Counted from the stretch's first letter, positions 19,064-30,089 are shown. The stretch: 32,500 nt of DNA from Theodoxus fluviatilis (GCA_034096865.1 JAWQFJ010001124.1:25127-57626); one strand, 5' to 3'. Notes: generated from the letters alone by a model not told the origin. Numbers and translations are program-made.

Positions 19064-19143
19064 GCCTGTCACTGACAAAAGAGACACCACATACAGAGCG
19101 ACAGCCTGTCACTGACAAAAGAGACACCACATACAGAGCGACA
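19064..19143 (+). repeat. Perfect 40-bp tandem duplication
   Basis: GCCTGTCACTGACAAAAGAG and the next 20 bases, ending GAGCGACA, occur twice back to back (19064-19103 and 19104-19143) without a difference. Confidence 0.95.
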
Positions 19144-21130
19144 TCTGATTTATTGCAGTACAAGGGCGACATACACTCAGCGTGAGTCGATTATTCCAAT
19201 GGACACCGTAAAAAAGGAAGGTGTATACTGTATAAAGTCTACTGCCACAGCATTATTAAGCTCCAAACCCAAAGAACAGGGGTGTCTGCACATGACATAC
19301 AACACGACGGATTTCAAGAGGGTTCATTGTCGTGGTTTTTCAACGTTTCACTCCTTGACAAGACTGCAATCACTGCGTGAGCATCTGCCTTCCAGAAGTC
19401 ATTTTTCCGGGACAGTGCCACGGTCTGACAGTCCATCTTTCGTCTTTTCATTTATCCGTAAAAGCTGAAGAGAGAAACTGGCATTCAAGTCAAAGGGTTA
19501 GATTACCGTGTATCCTCAAACGCAGAGAAAATAAGACCACTCCATTGTGAAAACTACGTCGAAGCCTCTAAAGGCGCGTTGCTTACGCTAGTATCGTGCA
19601 AGATCTTGCGAGGAATAGGCCGGTGTCAACATGCGTCGATATGATGAAAGCAGACGTAAAGGCAGTCAGATGTTGACACATGTTGTCACCGCCCCACGCC
19701 TCCCAAGACCTCGCGTCTATGCAACGCGCTCCAGTTACTCGTCCTGCCCTTGCGCGCTAGCTGACGTCACTCACACAGGACGACATTGATTGTGTGAGAG
19801 CGGAGCATCAAGGTTACTATACTCGCTATTGCGACCCAACACCCAAATCTTAGGAGAAAATAGAGAATCGAATTGTTTTAATGATGGCACATAACGAAGT
19901 GAAGCAGTGGCCCATTGAGCCTTTCTCGTAGGCGCTGCCTGTGATGTACTGGCACTCGCATCGTCACCACTTCCGCTTTCAATGTGACTCGCTGCTAACA
20001 CATGCATGTTTGTAAGTGTCCACCTGAAAGGAACGCTGAAAAATACTAAACGTGATTTCGGGTAATCATCCAAAATAGGGAGGAAATTAAATAATGCGTT
20101 TTGATTTTTTTGTTTTGTTTTTTTTCTTCTGGAAGTTGAGTAGCTGTACTTTATCATGCATAAAACTCAAAATATATTTCAATTACCATTTACTGATGCG
20201 CAGCTGTAGTAATGCCAGCAAGAAAATAATCACTTTCACTGGTAAATTACTGCATTTTAAAATGGAGAGTTAGTAAGTGTTATTTTTACAAACCTGCTAT
20301 ATATCATGTTAGATTACCTCTGTTTTTACTTGGTGACTGGATGTATTTGGATTCATAGAGTAATGCACAAAAGTGATAATTTATCAATGAGGAGATTACC
20401 CTCCTTTACACCGAAGCATTGATATGGAATGCGTGTTCCTCCTTCGGTAGACACTCAGCGTGAGCAAAATTGTTAATGCTGTAATTGTAAAAACCGATGT
20501 CAAAGTATGGATAAAACCCACTCTTTACCGCTTGTCATTGAGCGAACTGCCATTTCCTCTACGTACTCGTCGAGACTTAAACCTGGCGATGCTGATGACG
20601 TGGCAGTCACGGACAGTGACCAGTGCTATCTCTTCTGCCTGGAAAACATTCCCTGCTTATAGTGGCTCGCTGCTGCAACAAGGCTTTATCTCGCGACAGT
20701 GTATCTTTGCATTCATTCAGGCACCTGTCTAATTCTTGCATGGGGAAAGGCGCAGCGAGGACAACGCCAGCATACACGCAGTCTCCAAACTGCAGTCAAT
20801 GGCGAGGCGGCTTTTTGGAGCCAGTAGACACAGAGGCGAAGCAAGGCAACAAACACATGAAAACCCTTCTCTCTTGACAAAACATCTTTGAGATTTTGAA
20901 CTGTGACTACTGCAAGGGCGGACAGTGAGACGGTCACTTTCTACAGGGAAGCTTCTTGCAGAGGCGGGGGCAGAAGGGGAGCTGGCGGTGGAGGGGGGAG
21001 CTGTGGTACTCATCCTGCAGGCCTGTCTCCGAGGGCTGCCACTTGGACGTGGGTTGCAGCGCCTGACGGAACCTCTGCCAAGACACACAGGGAACCACTT
21101 TTACCAAGGCCATTACAACACTAACCGACA
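19144..21130. other. Ordinary low-repeat region
   Basis: Mixed base composition, with an AT-rich stretch at about 20090-20420. Open frames of 60-128 codons occur on both strands, but none carries a motif I recognise. The one candidate exon (minus strand) is listed separately. Confidence 0.4.
19771..20023 (-). CDS. Possible terminal exon, unknown protein
   Basis: On the minus strand a pyrimidine-rich run ending TTCCTTTCAG sits at 20024-20033 and would be a good splice acceptor. The following frame (WTLTNMHVLAASHIESG...) stays open for about 83 codons to a TGA at 19771-19773. It holds a Ser/Thr/Ala-rich stretch (SGSGDDASASTSQAAPTRKA) and then an aromatic, more ordered-looking C-terminus. The open frame also extends upstream past the acceptor to an ATG at 20157, but that part is Lys/Asn-rich and looks non-coding. 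No homologue is recognised. This could be chance. Confidence 0.2.
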
Positions 21131-21275
21131 ATGATGACGACAATTACGCCGATGCTCCTTCCGCCACCAAAGTCAATGGCGATGATGATAATGACGACAT
21201 CGACGACGACGACAACGATAATTAGTATGGTGCTGTTGCTGCTGCTGCTAATGACGATGATGATAGTGATGAATG

Positions 21276-21367
<92 letters not shown>

Positions 21368-21807
21368 CTGATGCTGATGACGATGACGATAATGATGGCG
21401 GTGGTGATGGTGGGTGTGGTGGTGGTGGTGGTGGTGGTGGTGGTGGTGGTGGTAGTTGTGGTGGTTGTGGTGGTGGTGGCGGTGGTGGTGATGGTGGTTG
21501 CGGTGGTGTTGGTGGTTGTTGTTGTGGTGGTGGTGGTGGTCATGGTGGTGTAGATGTTGTAGGTGGTGGTGGTTTTTGTTAATGCCGTTGTTATTATCAT
21601 TGCAATGATCGTCATCATCATTGTCGTCGTGGTCGTGGTCGTCGCAATCGTCGAAATCGTCACCGTCATCGTTATCATCCTTATAGTTATCACCATCACC
21701 ATCGTCATCGTCGTCGTCATCGTCATCATCATCAAGGCATTTTCATAGGAACACTCACGTAAACAGTGTTGAAGACGAGACGATGACAACAATGACCATG
21801 GCAATTT

Positions 21808-21849
<42 letters not shown>

Positions 21850-21910
21850 GTCATTGCCGTCATCAGATATCACTAACCATCACTATCGTCATCATCGTCA
21901 TCATCATCAT
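21131..21910 (+). repeat. Compound trinucleotide repeat GAT / GGT / ATC
   Basis: From left to right: mixed GAC/GAT, pure (GAT)n at about 21277-21366, (GGT)n at about 21395-21570, (GTC/ATC)n at about 21590-21740, and (ATC)n at about 21808-21900. The GAT and ATC blocks are complementary, so one strand can fold on itself. Long open frames on both strands (poly-Met, poly-Val, poly-Ile, poly-Thr) are by-products. Confidence 0.95.
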
Positions 21911-23888
21911 TGTCGCATGTTACGACAAGAGTTCAATCATGAAGGTTGAATGCTAATTTGGGAATCAGTTGCTGTGGGGCCACTGGGGGGAGTGGTCTCG
22001 AGAAGAGGGGGAGTGGTCTCGAGAAGAGGGGGGTGGGCTGAAACCTTCGCTCGGTGTGGTTAGATTTGAATGTATGATGACGCGAGATGCACGGGGATTA
22101 CCCAGAGAGCTTTGCGCTAAGGCGTCACGCCACGTCTTCGTGCCGAAAGTTGGCGTGGGTCAGAACATTCTTACTCGAGCTGGAGAGTCGAGCGGACGTA
22201 GACAGAGAAGCTCTTAGGGGTGCGCGAGGGCACAACCATGATGTCTCTCGTCCGTTGGGTTGACCATGCGGTCTGAACCCTGAACAGTTCTGGGGTGAAC
22301 TGTGGACAGAGCGGGAGGCTGGAAAGGTCGTCACAGCCTGTGATTTGAGGTACGTGCGAGCGTGTGAGAACGGGCGAATTCGTGTGGGCGTGAAAGGGTG
22401 AGCGTGCGCGTCCATTATACTGCACTTAGATTGATTCCTATAACTGTTGGAAAGGGTCAGTAAATTCCTTGTCTATGAGAACACTTGTAAGAGTAAGGTT
22501 AAGCTCTGTGAGTCTTGGTGGCTGGGCAAGAGGAATTTGGTATTTCTGTAATTATACGGGTTCTAGTTGTGAAATGTAAGAGCCCATGGGAGATAAACAT
22601 TTCTTCTCTGAATGTACATTTCTGAGAGTGTGAACTGTCAGGGGATTGAACTTATGAATCAAACTTGTTGGTTGGCGAATTATAGATGGTCACTGTCTGC
22701 TTCTTTTGGCTTGCAGGCCATCCATTCATCCATCCATTCAACTATCTATTTATCTATCGATATATCCTTATCCTTCTTTCCTTCTGGAGGATTCCTTGCT
22801 TTTCCCACTCGCTGTGGTTCATCTTTCTCGCCTGTCTCCTGGGAGAGAGGTTGGTTACTTCATCGACGCTGGAAAGCGGGATACGGAAGGGTCGACTTCG
22901 GAGGAGCGGGACGAGCGGACGAGATCGTCTGGCTGTCTACTACCTCCACGGGAGCGGGCACTGCGCAGCGCGGGCTGCAGCACTGTCGGCGCTGGAAGGA
23001 ACGAGAAGAGTGGATGCGGCCGTCCACGGGTCTACGTCTATGGAGAGACAAGGACTGAGGCGACACGGGTCGTCGGGCATGGTGGTCTCCACGAGGTCTG
23101 CACGGTTCTCCTGTACCTGCAAGGGCGTTGCAGGGAGTTGGATGCTACGTGGTTCTAAGGGGGTTCTGTTTGGAAGTTACCGGACTCGCCTGTGGGTTCG
23201 GGACGTTGTGGGTGAGAACAAATAGAAAAAAAAAAACTAGAGTTCGGTTCGGTCAGTCTGGTAAGGCTGAACAAGTACTTTTCAGTCTTCTCTGCCAATC
23301 GTGTGTGGCGAGTCAGTGCGTGTGTCGTCAGACTTTTAGATGCGCGTTGGAAGCCCCTTAAGTGGCGTGGAGGGACATTGGTTGTCTAAACTTGTCACTG
23401 CTTATCATAAGCAGGGGGTTCCTTTCAGAGAGCGAGTGTCCCCCCCTGGGTGAGTGGGGAGTGTCTCCGGCAGGAGAGTGGGATCTTTGGTAGTGACGTT
23501 GAGTCTGGTAAGTGTCCCTTTGTTTTCCCGATGAGGGTGGAATGAGAGCGTACTGTAGTCGAACTCTTTTCAATGCGCTCGGAAAGGCCGGCCATTGTGT
23601 GTCTGAAGGTCAGCCGCCTTTCCTCCAGTGGAGCTCGAGTCCAGTATTGAATTGGTGGGTGGGCGTTGTTTTTGTCTCGGAGAGCGAGAGTTTTGTCTTC
23701 TATGTCGTTGGTGAGAGTGAGTGACTGGTTGTGATACTTGTGATGCATTGTTGGTTTCGTCTCAATTGCCGGTGTTTCATCATGTGGGGCTGTGGTTTTT
23801 TGTGTGATTAAATTTATGTGGTGACATTTTTCTCCTGCCCAGTGTCCTCAATTTTTTTGATATGCTGTGTTTATTTATCTTAATTATT
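21911..23888. other. Unassigned region before the N gap
   Basis: No gene recognised. It contains a 21-bp tandem duplication AGTGGTCTCGAGAAGAGGGG (21991 and 22012), an ATCCATCC/ATCTATCT patch (22721-22765), an A11-type run near 23226, and a perfect hairpin CTGCTTATCATAAGCAG (23398-23414). Overlapping open frames in several phases at 22612-23225 share the same stretch because it is GC-rich and stop-poor. None has a recognisable domain. Confidence 0.35.
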
Positions 23889-23891
23889 NNN
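23889..23891. other. Three-base N gap
   Basis: NNN interrupts the sequence between TAATTATT and GACCTATATACC. The short length suggests a polishing or scaffolding placeholder, so adjacency of the two sides is not guaranteed. Confidence 0.95.
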
Positions 23892-24235
23892 GACCTATAT
23901 ACCACTTGTAGCTAAGGTCGCCATTCTCAATAACGTGGGAGAAAATTGGGAAAATGTGAAAAATGACTGTTTTTGAGACCACATTTATGGCTCCTGTGAC
24001 CTTGACCTTGAAGCAAGGTCAAGTCACTATGTATGTTTTTTGAGGCCTTGTCATCATACACCATCATGCCACATTTGGTGTTGATAGACTTAATAGTCTC
24101 CGAGAAAAATCCAACGTTTAAGTTTTTTACGGACGCCCGGACGGACGGACGCCCGGACGGACGCCCGGACGGACGGACGGACGACACGGCTCAGTACATA
24201 GACTCACTTTTGCTTCGCATGTGAGTCAGAAACTA
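23892..24235 (-). mobile_element. Dispersed-repeat candidate with GGAC-rich end
   Basis: The stretch from GACCTATATACCACTTG to GTGAGTCAGAAAC reads as one unit: a body with GGTCAAGGTCA-type half repeats (GTGACCTTGACCTTGAAG), a CCCGGACGGACGGAC tract at 24135-24182, and a terminal stem GACTCAC / GTGAGTC around a 13-base loop (about 24203-24229). I believe similar GGAC-tailed units are common in mollusc genomes, but that is memory rather than a search. The minus-strand open frame inside it (23927-24187) is a by-product. Orientation is arbitrary. Confidence 0.5.
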
Positions 24236-24415
24236 TTTGGACTGAACCAAGAAGAGCTTCCATCATAAAGAAGAATACTTTGTATATCTTTATTTTAGTC
24301 TAGGAACTGTTTATAAAATGATGATATTTATGGCACAGTGTTTTGTTGTTTTATAATTGCACTTTTCCCACTGGAGACATGCACCTTGTTGACACCAGTG
24401 CTGTGGTGTTTTCAG

Positions 24416-24502
24416 ACAAGGCAGGAGACAGGATCAGGATCCACAGTTGCTGCAGAAGTTTCCTGTGCGGGACAGAGGTCCTCACCAGGACAGCAAGGCC
24501 CA
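24416..24502 (+). CDS. Internal exon 1 of an unrecognised multi-exon gene
   Basis: The acceptor is GTGTTTTCAG/ACAAGG and the donor CCCA/GTGAGT, with 87 bp between. Entering with one base completing a codon, the frame reads QGRRQDQDPQLLQKFPVRDR then GPHQDSKA and leaves two bases. Those two join one base of the next exon to give Gln. The peptide is charged and Gln-rich with no known domain, probably disordered. The next exon lies 2.8 kb downstream, across an intron holding a TATAG-rich element and two minisatellites. Support comes from splice consensus and from phase agreement with the following exons, not from homology. The upstream exon is outside the recognisable part of the window. Confidence 0.5.
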
Positions 24503-24907
24503 GTGAGTGTACCTAGGTGTCTTCTGTACTCGTGCCTTGTGACTTGGACAGCTGCCTTCCTTGTATTGAGTCATTGTATTACATGCACACAACCATGTAA
24601 TGGAATCTGCCCATATGAAGATTATCTATAGTACATGTAAGTACCATAAAAAGTACTGTTGTATTTCAGTGAGGAACTTACTAAAGAAAATTCTATAGAA
24701 TGCTATAGTAAATACTTTAGCAAAATACTACAGTAAATTCTATTGAATACTATAGTACATACTTCACAAAATACTAGAATAAATTCTATAGATTACAATA
24801 GTAAATCATGTAGATTACTATTGGAACTTCTATAGATTACTATAGTAACTTATATAGATTACTGTAGTAAATATTTCACCAAATGACTATAGTACTTTTT
24901 ATAGAAT

Positions 24908-25138
24908 TCACTGTATGGGTCCAACCACTTCACAATTACATCCTGGTCTTCTTCTGCTATGACATTCAATGTAATTGAGCAGAAAGACATCACGGGTTCC
25001 ATCTTCAAATGTGAATAGGGCAGCCTGAGATGACATTTTGCTCACAAGATGAAGGATGACCGACAAAGGAGTTTGGATTTTTGCGAGAGCCCAAATTACC
25101 GGAAGTGGAATGGATTGACGCAGAGCCCAGTTCTGCAC
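24908..25138 (-). pseudogene. Open frame in the centre of the TATAG element, unknown
   Basis: A 76-codon minus-strand frame ending in the left TATAG flank. It includes SKMSSQAALFTFEDGTRDVF and LLNYIECHSRRRPGC, which has normal amino-acid composition unlike the surrounding repeat. It could be a captured exon or a remnant of the element's own protein. No family is recognised, and the open length is compatible with chance. Confidence 0.25.
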
Positions 25139-25195
25139 AGATTTATTTCACAGCATTACATTTTCCATCTCCTATGATGCCATACTTTTGCAAAG

Positions 25196-25198
<3 letters not shown>

Positions 25199-25230
<32 letters not shown>
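25199..25230 (+). repeat. (CA)n microsatellite
   Basis: Sixteen or so CA dinucleotides without interruption. Confidence 0.95.
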
Positions 25231-25232
<2 letters not shown>

Positions 25233-26217
25233 AGTGCAGAAAGGAAAGGTAACAAAGCTAAAGTTTCACAAAGCAGCATCAGCCAGTATGTAAAATCAAA
25301 GCATGAAAATACTGCTAGTGTACCTTCTATAGTTGTCTAGAGACTCCTGCCCACATACAGAATTCGATACAGTAATCTGTTAGGTACTATTGTTTCTATA
25401 GTGGATCCTATAGTAAACCAGAGTGTTCCATACTACCCTATTATATTTTACAGTGCCTACTATATCAACAGATTCTATAGTACATCCTACTGTAAACTAT
25501 GCAGTGTTCTATAGTACCCCAAAGTATTTTTCGAAATACTATAGTACTTACTATAGTATTCTACAGAATCTATAGAACATTATATAGTAAACTACAGTAT
25601 TCTAGAGTCCCCTATAGTATTCTATAGTACTTGCTATAGATTTCTATAGAATTCTATAGAAAATTTTCATATGTGCTTTTGCAATGCAAGGAAGCTGAAT
25701 CTGCACTCTGTCAGTCTGTGACATGGAGGGAGCAGCTGTGGCAAGGTGGTGGCAGTCAGAGGAATGTAAATATTTTCCCATGGCCACTCTCTACACTGGT
25801 CAGAAGGCCAGCCATTAAACTTCTGCCCACATATTTGTCAGAGGTGTATGAGTAGAAAGTTAAAAGTTTGTCCCACTGTAAGAGGTGTATGAATAGAAAG
25901 TTCAAGTTTCTTCCATTATATAGGTCAGGGAAAAATTAGTTTAAATGCCTTTTGGAGTTGTTGGCTATGTGAAGCAATCAGTACAATTCAAGAAAACCGT
26001 CTGTTCTGTTTATGTTGTAAAGACTTAAGTTACTTGAAGTGTGGAGGTGTGATTATTTCTTTTTCTAAAGTGTGAAATGCAAATGGGATAGAGGAAAAAT
26101 AGAGTGGGAAATGGCTTTTTCCTTTATGTCATGTTATTTGCTACCTGTGAAATTAAGAGAATGTACTCAACCACTGTCTTGGAGCAAAACACATGATGTA
26201 TTACAAACTTTGTCTAA

Positions 26218-26617
26218 ATGTAACTGGGATGTGTGTGTGCAAAGGTGTATCAATGGTGCTTCGCTTAAATGTAACTGAGATGTGTGTGCAAAGGTGTATC
26301 AATGGTGCTTCACTTAAATGTAACTGAGATGTGTGTGCAAAGGTGTATCAATGGTGCTTCACTTAAATGTAACTGAGATGTGTGTGCAAAGGTGTATCAA
26401 TGGTGCTTCACTTAAATGTAACTGAGATGTGTGTGCAAAGGTGTATCAATGGTGCTTCACTTAAATGTAACTGAGATGTGTGTGCAAAGGTGTATCAATG
26501 GTGCTTCACTTAAATGTAACTGGGATGTGTGTGTGCAAAGGTGTATCAATGGTGCTTCACTTAAATGTAACTGGGATGTGTGTGTGCAAAGGTGTATCAA
26601 TGGTGCTTCGCTTAAAA
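26218..26617 (+). repeat. 49-bp minisatellite (eight copies)
   Basis: GCAAAGGTGTATCAATGGTG followed by CTTC(A/G)CTTAAATGTAACTG(A/G)GATGTGTGT repeats every 49 bases, or 51 where an extra TG is present in the first and last copies. Copies are almost identical, which suggests recent expansion. Confidence 0.97.
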
Positions 26618-26963
26618 GTCGTCAGTGCCAGTGACATACTGTTGTCATTATCTATCATGTTACATATGATTGCATCTCTCTGACCATACTGCTTGCGGCT
26701 AGTGGTTTCGCAGTTGGAAACTGTTTGGCTGCAGAGTTGCAACTTTTGCAGGGTACTTAAATCACATTGTTTCTCTCCACCCAGGAGTAAAATTGAGTAC
26801 TTGAGAGGGCGGTGTTGGCACACTGCAGTGTGATCAACCCTAATATGTGGCGATGAGCCAGCATCGGGTTGGAATACTCCCCAGGGAGTGGAGTTGGTGC
26901 TGGTACCTGACTGTGTGTGTTTATATCTGTCACTGTATTTGTCCACAGGTGCCAGTAAAATAC
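26618..26963. other. Unassigned intronic stretch
   Basis: A 137-codon minus-strand open frame (26557-26970) covers it, but starts and ends in tandem repeats and has no recognisable motif. AATACTCCCCAGGGAGTGGAG contains a short inverted repeat (CTCCC/GGGAG). Confidence 0.35.
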
Positions 26964-27128
26964 TGATCATGTGGTCCAGTGATCATGCGGTCCAGTGATC
27001 ATGCGGTCCAGTGATCATGTGGTCCAGTGATCATGTGGTCCAGTGATCATGTGGTCCAGTGATCATGTGGTCCAGTGATCATGTGGTCCAGTGATCATGC
27101 GGTCCAGTGATCATGTGGTCCAGTGACC
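26964..27128 (+). repeat. 16-bp minisatellite TGATCATGTGGTCCAG
   Basis: About ten copies of TGATCATG(T/C)GGTCCAG. Each contains the palindrome TGATCA. It ends about 150 bp upstream of exon 2. Confidence 0.97.
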
Positions 27129-27274
27129 AGGGGGTAAAGTGTAAAACAGTTTGAGACCCAGACATGGGTGATGAGTCAATATATCAAACTTGACTTTCCC
27201 CAGTGGTGATGAGGTCATGGTGCCATTTCCCCGGGGACCTTTTCTCCTCACCATGTTTGTTTTGCTGCTTCCAG

Positions 27275-27345
27275 AGAGGCCTGGGATGCCAGCCCCTCCA
27301 CTGCACGAACTGGAGAGGACTCTTCAGGATCTAGAGACCAGTCAG
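27275..27345 (+). CDS. Internal exon 2 of the unrecognised gene
   Basis: The acceptor is a strong pyrimidine tract ending TTGCTGCTTCCAG, and the donor is TCAG/GTACAG. The 71 bp enter with one base and leave one base. The frame reads EAWDASPSTARTGEDSSGSR then DQS, and the leaving G joins AG of the next exon to give Glu. Ser, Gly and acidic residues dominate, as in a disordered linker. Another frame (ERPGMPAPPLHELERTLQDL) is also open and resembles a short coiled coil, but it does not keep phase with exons 1 and 3. The phase-consistent reading is preferred. Confidence 0.55.
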
Positions 27346-30089
27346 GTACAGGCCTGCCTCTTGTGGTTCTTTTCATGGCTGATACCTTCAGTCTGAGCTC
27401 CACCTATTTCTCAATCTTGGTGCTTGCTTGGGGCAGATACTGAGATAGGCAGTGCCTCATCTTTTGCTGTCTCAGTCTTGGCTGAGTATTCCGTGTAGCT
27501 CAGAGTTGGGAGTGGAAGAAAGGTACTCTCCCTACATGTAAGTAGGTTGAGGGCTTGTTAGGCTTGTTTTGTGAGTTGTTACGCAAAGGTATTCCGTTGA
27601 TGTTTTGATTCATCTCTGCTGGCGTGGACATGCGGATAATCAAACAGCAACAGTTTTATTGCTCTATGTGGATGTCTGTCTTTGTGACTGAATTGCTGTT
27701 GTTGTGCACAATCTAGAAGATTTATGCCCCATCTCTCCAGCTACCTTTCCACACAATATCAACTTGGAAAAAGATGGGCAGAGTTCCTGATATCATGCTT
27801 AGATAATTTAAATGGAGTTTTTATGACAGCATATGTCTTACAGACTTAAAAGATTAGGTCTTGGTCTGTCACAAAATAGACAATTAATTTTTAATCTTTC
27901 ACCACCCATGGATGTGACATAATGTAACATGACCTGACTTGGCCTGGCCTAGGCTTGCCTTGCCTTGTCTTGCCTTGCCCTGCCCTGCCCTGCCCTACCC
28001 TATCCTATCCTACCCTACCCTGCCCTGCCCTGCTCCTGCCCTACCCTACCCTACCCTACCCTGCCCTACCCTGCCCTGCCCTACCCTACCCTGCCCTGCC
28101 CGACCCGACCCTACCCTGCCCTGCCCCCCTGACCCTACCCTGCCCTGCCCTACTCTGCACTACCCTGCCCTGCCCTACACTACCCTGCACTACCCTACCC
28201 TACACTACACCAGTGTACCTGTAGCTTACCCTACCCTACCCAGCCTACCCTCCACTAGCCTACCCTCCACTAGCCTAGCCTAGCCTAGCCTAGCCTAGCC
28301 TACCTAGCCTACCTAGCCTAGCCTAGCCTACCCTACCCTACCCTACCTACTACACTACACTACACTACACTAGCATACCCTACTCTACCCTACCCTAGCC
28401 TACCCTCCACTAGCCTAGCCTACCTAGCCTAGCCTAGCCTACCCTACCCTACCCTACCCTACCCTACCTACCCTACCCTACCTACCTTACCCTACTCTAC
28501 ACTACCCTACTCTACACTACACTAGCATACCTGTAGCTTACCTTACCGTACCCTACCCTAGCCTACCCTCCACTAGCCTAGCCTAGCCTACCCTACCCTA
28601 CCCTACCCCACCTTACTCTACCCTAACCTGCCCCACCCTACCCTGCTCTGCCCTTGTCTGCCCTGCCCTACCCTACCCTACCCTACCCTACCCTACCCTA
28701 CCCTACCCTACCCTACCCTACCTACCCTACCCTACCCTACCCTACCCTACCCTACCCTACCTACCCTACTCTACCCTATCCTGCCCCACCCTATCCTGCT
28801 CTGCCCTTGTCTGCCCTGCCCTGCCCTACCCTGCCCTGTCCTACCCTACCCTACCCTACCCTACCCTATCCTACCCTACTCTACCCTATCCTGCCCCACC
28901 CTATCCTGCTCTGCCCTTGTCTGCCCTGGCCTGCCCTGCCCTGTCCTACCCTACCATACCCTACCCTACCTTACCCTACCCTACCCTACCCTACCCTACC
29001 CTACCCTACCCTACCCTACCCTACCCTACCCTACCTACCCTACCCTACCCTAACCCTACCCTACCCTACTCTACCCTACCCTACCCTACCCTACCCTACC
29101 CTACCCTACCCTATTCTACCCTACCCCTACCCTACCCTACCCTAACCCTACCCTAACCTACCCTACCCTACCCTACCCTACCCTACCCTACCCTACCCTA
29201 CCCTACCCTACCTACCCTACCCTACCCTACCCTACCCTACCCTACCCTACCCTACCCTACCCTACCCTACCCTACCCTACCCTACCCTACCTACCCTACC
29301 CTACCCTACCCTACCCTACCCTGCCCTGCCCTGCCCTGCCCTACCCTACCCTACCCTACCCTACCCTACTCTACCCTACCCTACCCTACCCTACCCTACC
29401 CTACCCTACCCTACCCTACACTACACCAGTGTACCTGTAGCTTACCCTACCCTACCCAGCCTACCCTCCACTAGCCTACCCTCCACTAGCCTAGCCTAGC
29501 CTAGCCTAGCCTTCCCCAGCCTACCCTACCCTACCCTACCCTACCCTACTCTACACTACACTAGCATACCCTACTCTACCCTACCCTAGCCTACCCTCCA
29601 CTAGCCTACCCTCCACTAGCCTAGCCTAGCCTACCCTACCCTACCCTACCGTATCCTACCCTACCTTACCCTACTCTACACTACCCTACTCTACACTACA
29701 CTAGCATACCTGTAGCTTACCTTACCGTACCCTACCCTACCCTAGCCTACCCTCCACTAGCCTAGCCTAGCCTAGCCTACCCTACCCTACCCCACCTTAC
29801 TCTACCCTATCCTGCCCCACCCTACCCTGCTCTGCCCTTGTCTGCCCTGCCCTACCCTACCCTACCCTACCCTACCCTACCCTACCCTACCCTACCCTAC
29901 CCTACCCTACCCTACCCTACCCTACCCTACCCTACCCTACCCTACCCTACCCTACTCTACCCTATCCTGCCCCACCCTATCCTGCTCTGCCCTTGTCTGC
30001 CCTGCCCTGCCCTACCCTACCCTACCTACTCTTCCCAGCCAGACCATACCAGGCATTGCGTAAATGAGTGCATGATGTCGTTGTTGCAG
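27346..30089 (+). other. Intron between exons 2 and 3
   Basis: GTACAG...TTGCAG, 2744 bp. From about 27930 to 30030 it is filled by the TACCC pentamer array. The first part (27346-27929) shows no recognisable element. Confidence 0.55.
27935..30034 (+). repeat. TACCC pentamer array with TGCCC and TAGCC variants
   Basis: About 2.1 kb of CCCTA units, with blocks of CCCTG (left part) and CCTAG. Longer segments recur: ACACCAGTGTACCTGTAGC at about 28208 and 29424, and CTAGCATACCTGTAGCTTAC at about 28522 and 29702, each about 1.2 kb apart, so a block of about 1.2 kb containing the array was duplicated. TGCTCTGCCCTTGTCTGCCC recurs at about 28647, 28797, 28907, 29829 and 29983. The plus-strand Leu-Pro-Tyr-Pro-Thr frames are by-products, since a pentamer encodes the same five residues in every phase. 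Confidence 0.97.

Larger units (their letters stand above)
24686..25668. mobile_element. TATAG-rich inverted-repeat element in an intron
   Basis: Both flanks (24686-24905 and 25330-25668) are made of diverged CTATAG/TATAGT motifs in opposite overall orientation. The left edge reads GAAAATTCTATAG, and the right edge reads GAAAATTTTCTATAG on the other strand. The centre of about 400 bp is different in composition and holds a minus-strand open frame and a CA tract. No target duplication is evident. A MITE or fold-back element with reiterated subterminal motifs fits best. Confidence 0.55.
24503..27274 (+). other. Intron between exons 1 and 2
   Basis: GTGAGT...TTCCAG, 2772 bp, carrying a TATAG-rich inverted-repeat element, a CA tract, a 49-bp minisatellite and a 16-bp minisatellite, all listed separately. 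The stretch 25669-26217 shows no recognisable content beyond a short duplication AAGAGGTGTATGA(G/A)TAGAAAG. Confidence 0.5.

Noticed and set aside
19175..20463. Repeated word ACACTCAGCGTGAG (about 19175 and 20450) as ends of an element
   Set aside because: A 14-base match is expected by chance a few times in a window of this size, and no further similarity surrounds the two sites.
21121..21873. 250-codon minus-strand and 140-codon plus-strand frames in the GAT/GGT/ATC repeats
   Set aside because: Homopolymer-like peptides from trinucleotide repeats, with no flanking exon evidence.
22612..23225. Three overlapping plus-strand open frames of about 150-180 codons as a gene
   Set aside because: All three phases are open over the same GC-rich stretch, none has a recognisable motif, and no splice structure supports one of them.
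26557..26970. 137-codon minus-strand open frame as a gene
   Set aside because: It starts and ends in tandem repeats of an intron and has no recognisable domain.
27275..27345. Alternative reading of exon 2 as a coiled-coil (ERPGMPAPPLHELERTLQDL)
   Set aside because: It is open and attractive, but it breaks phase with exons 1 and 3, whereas the chosen frame agrees with all junctions.
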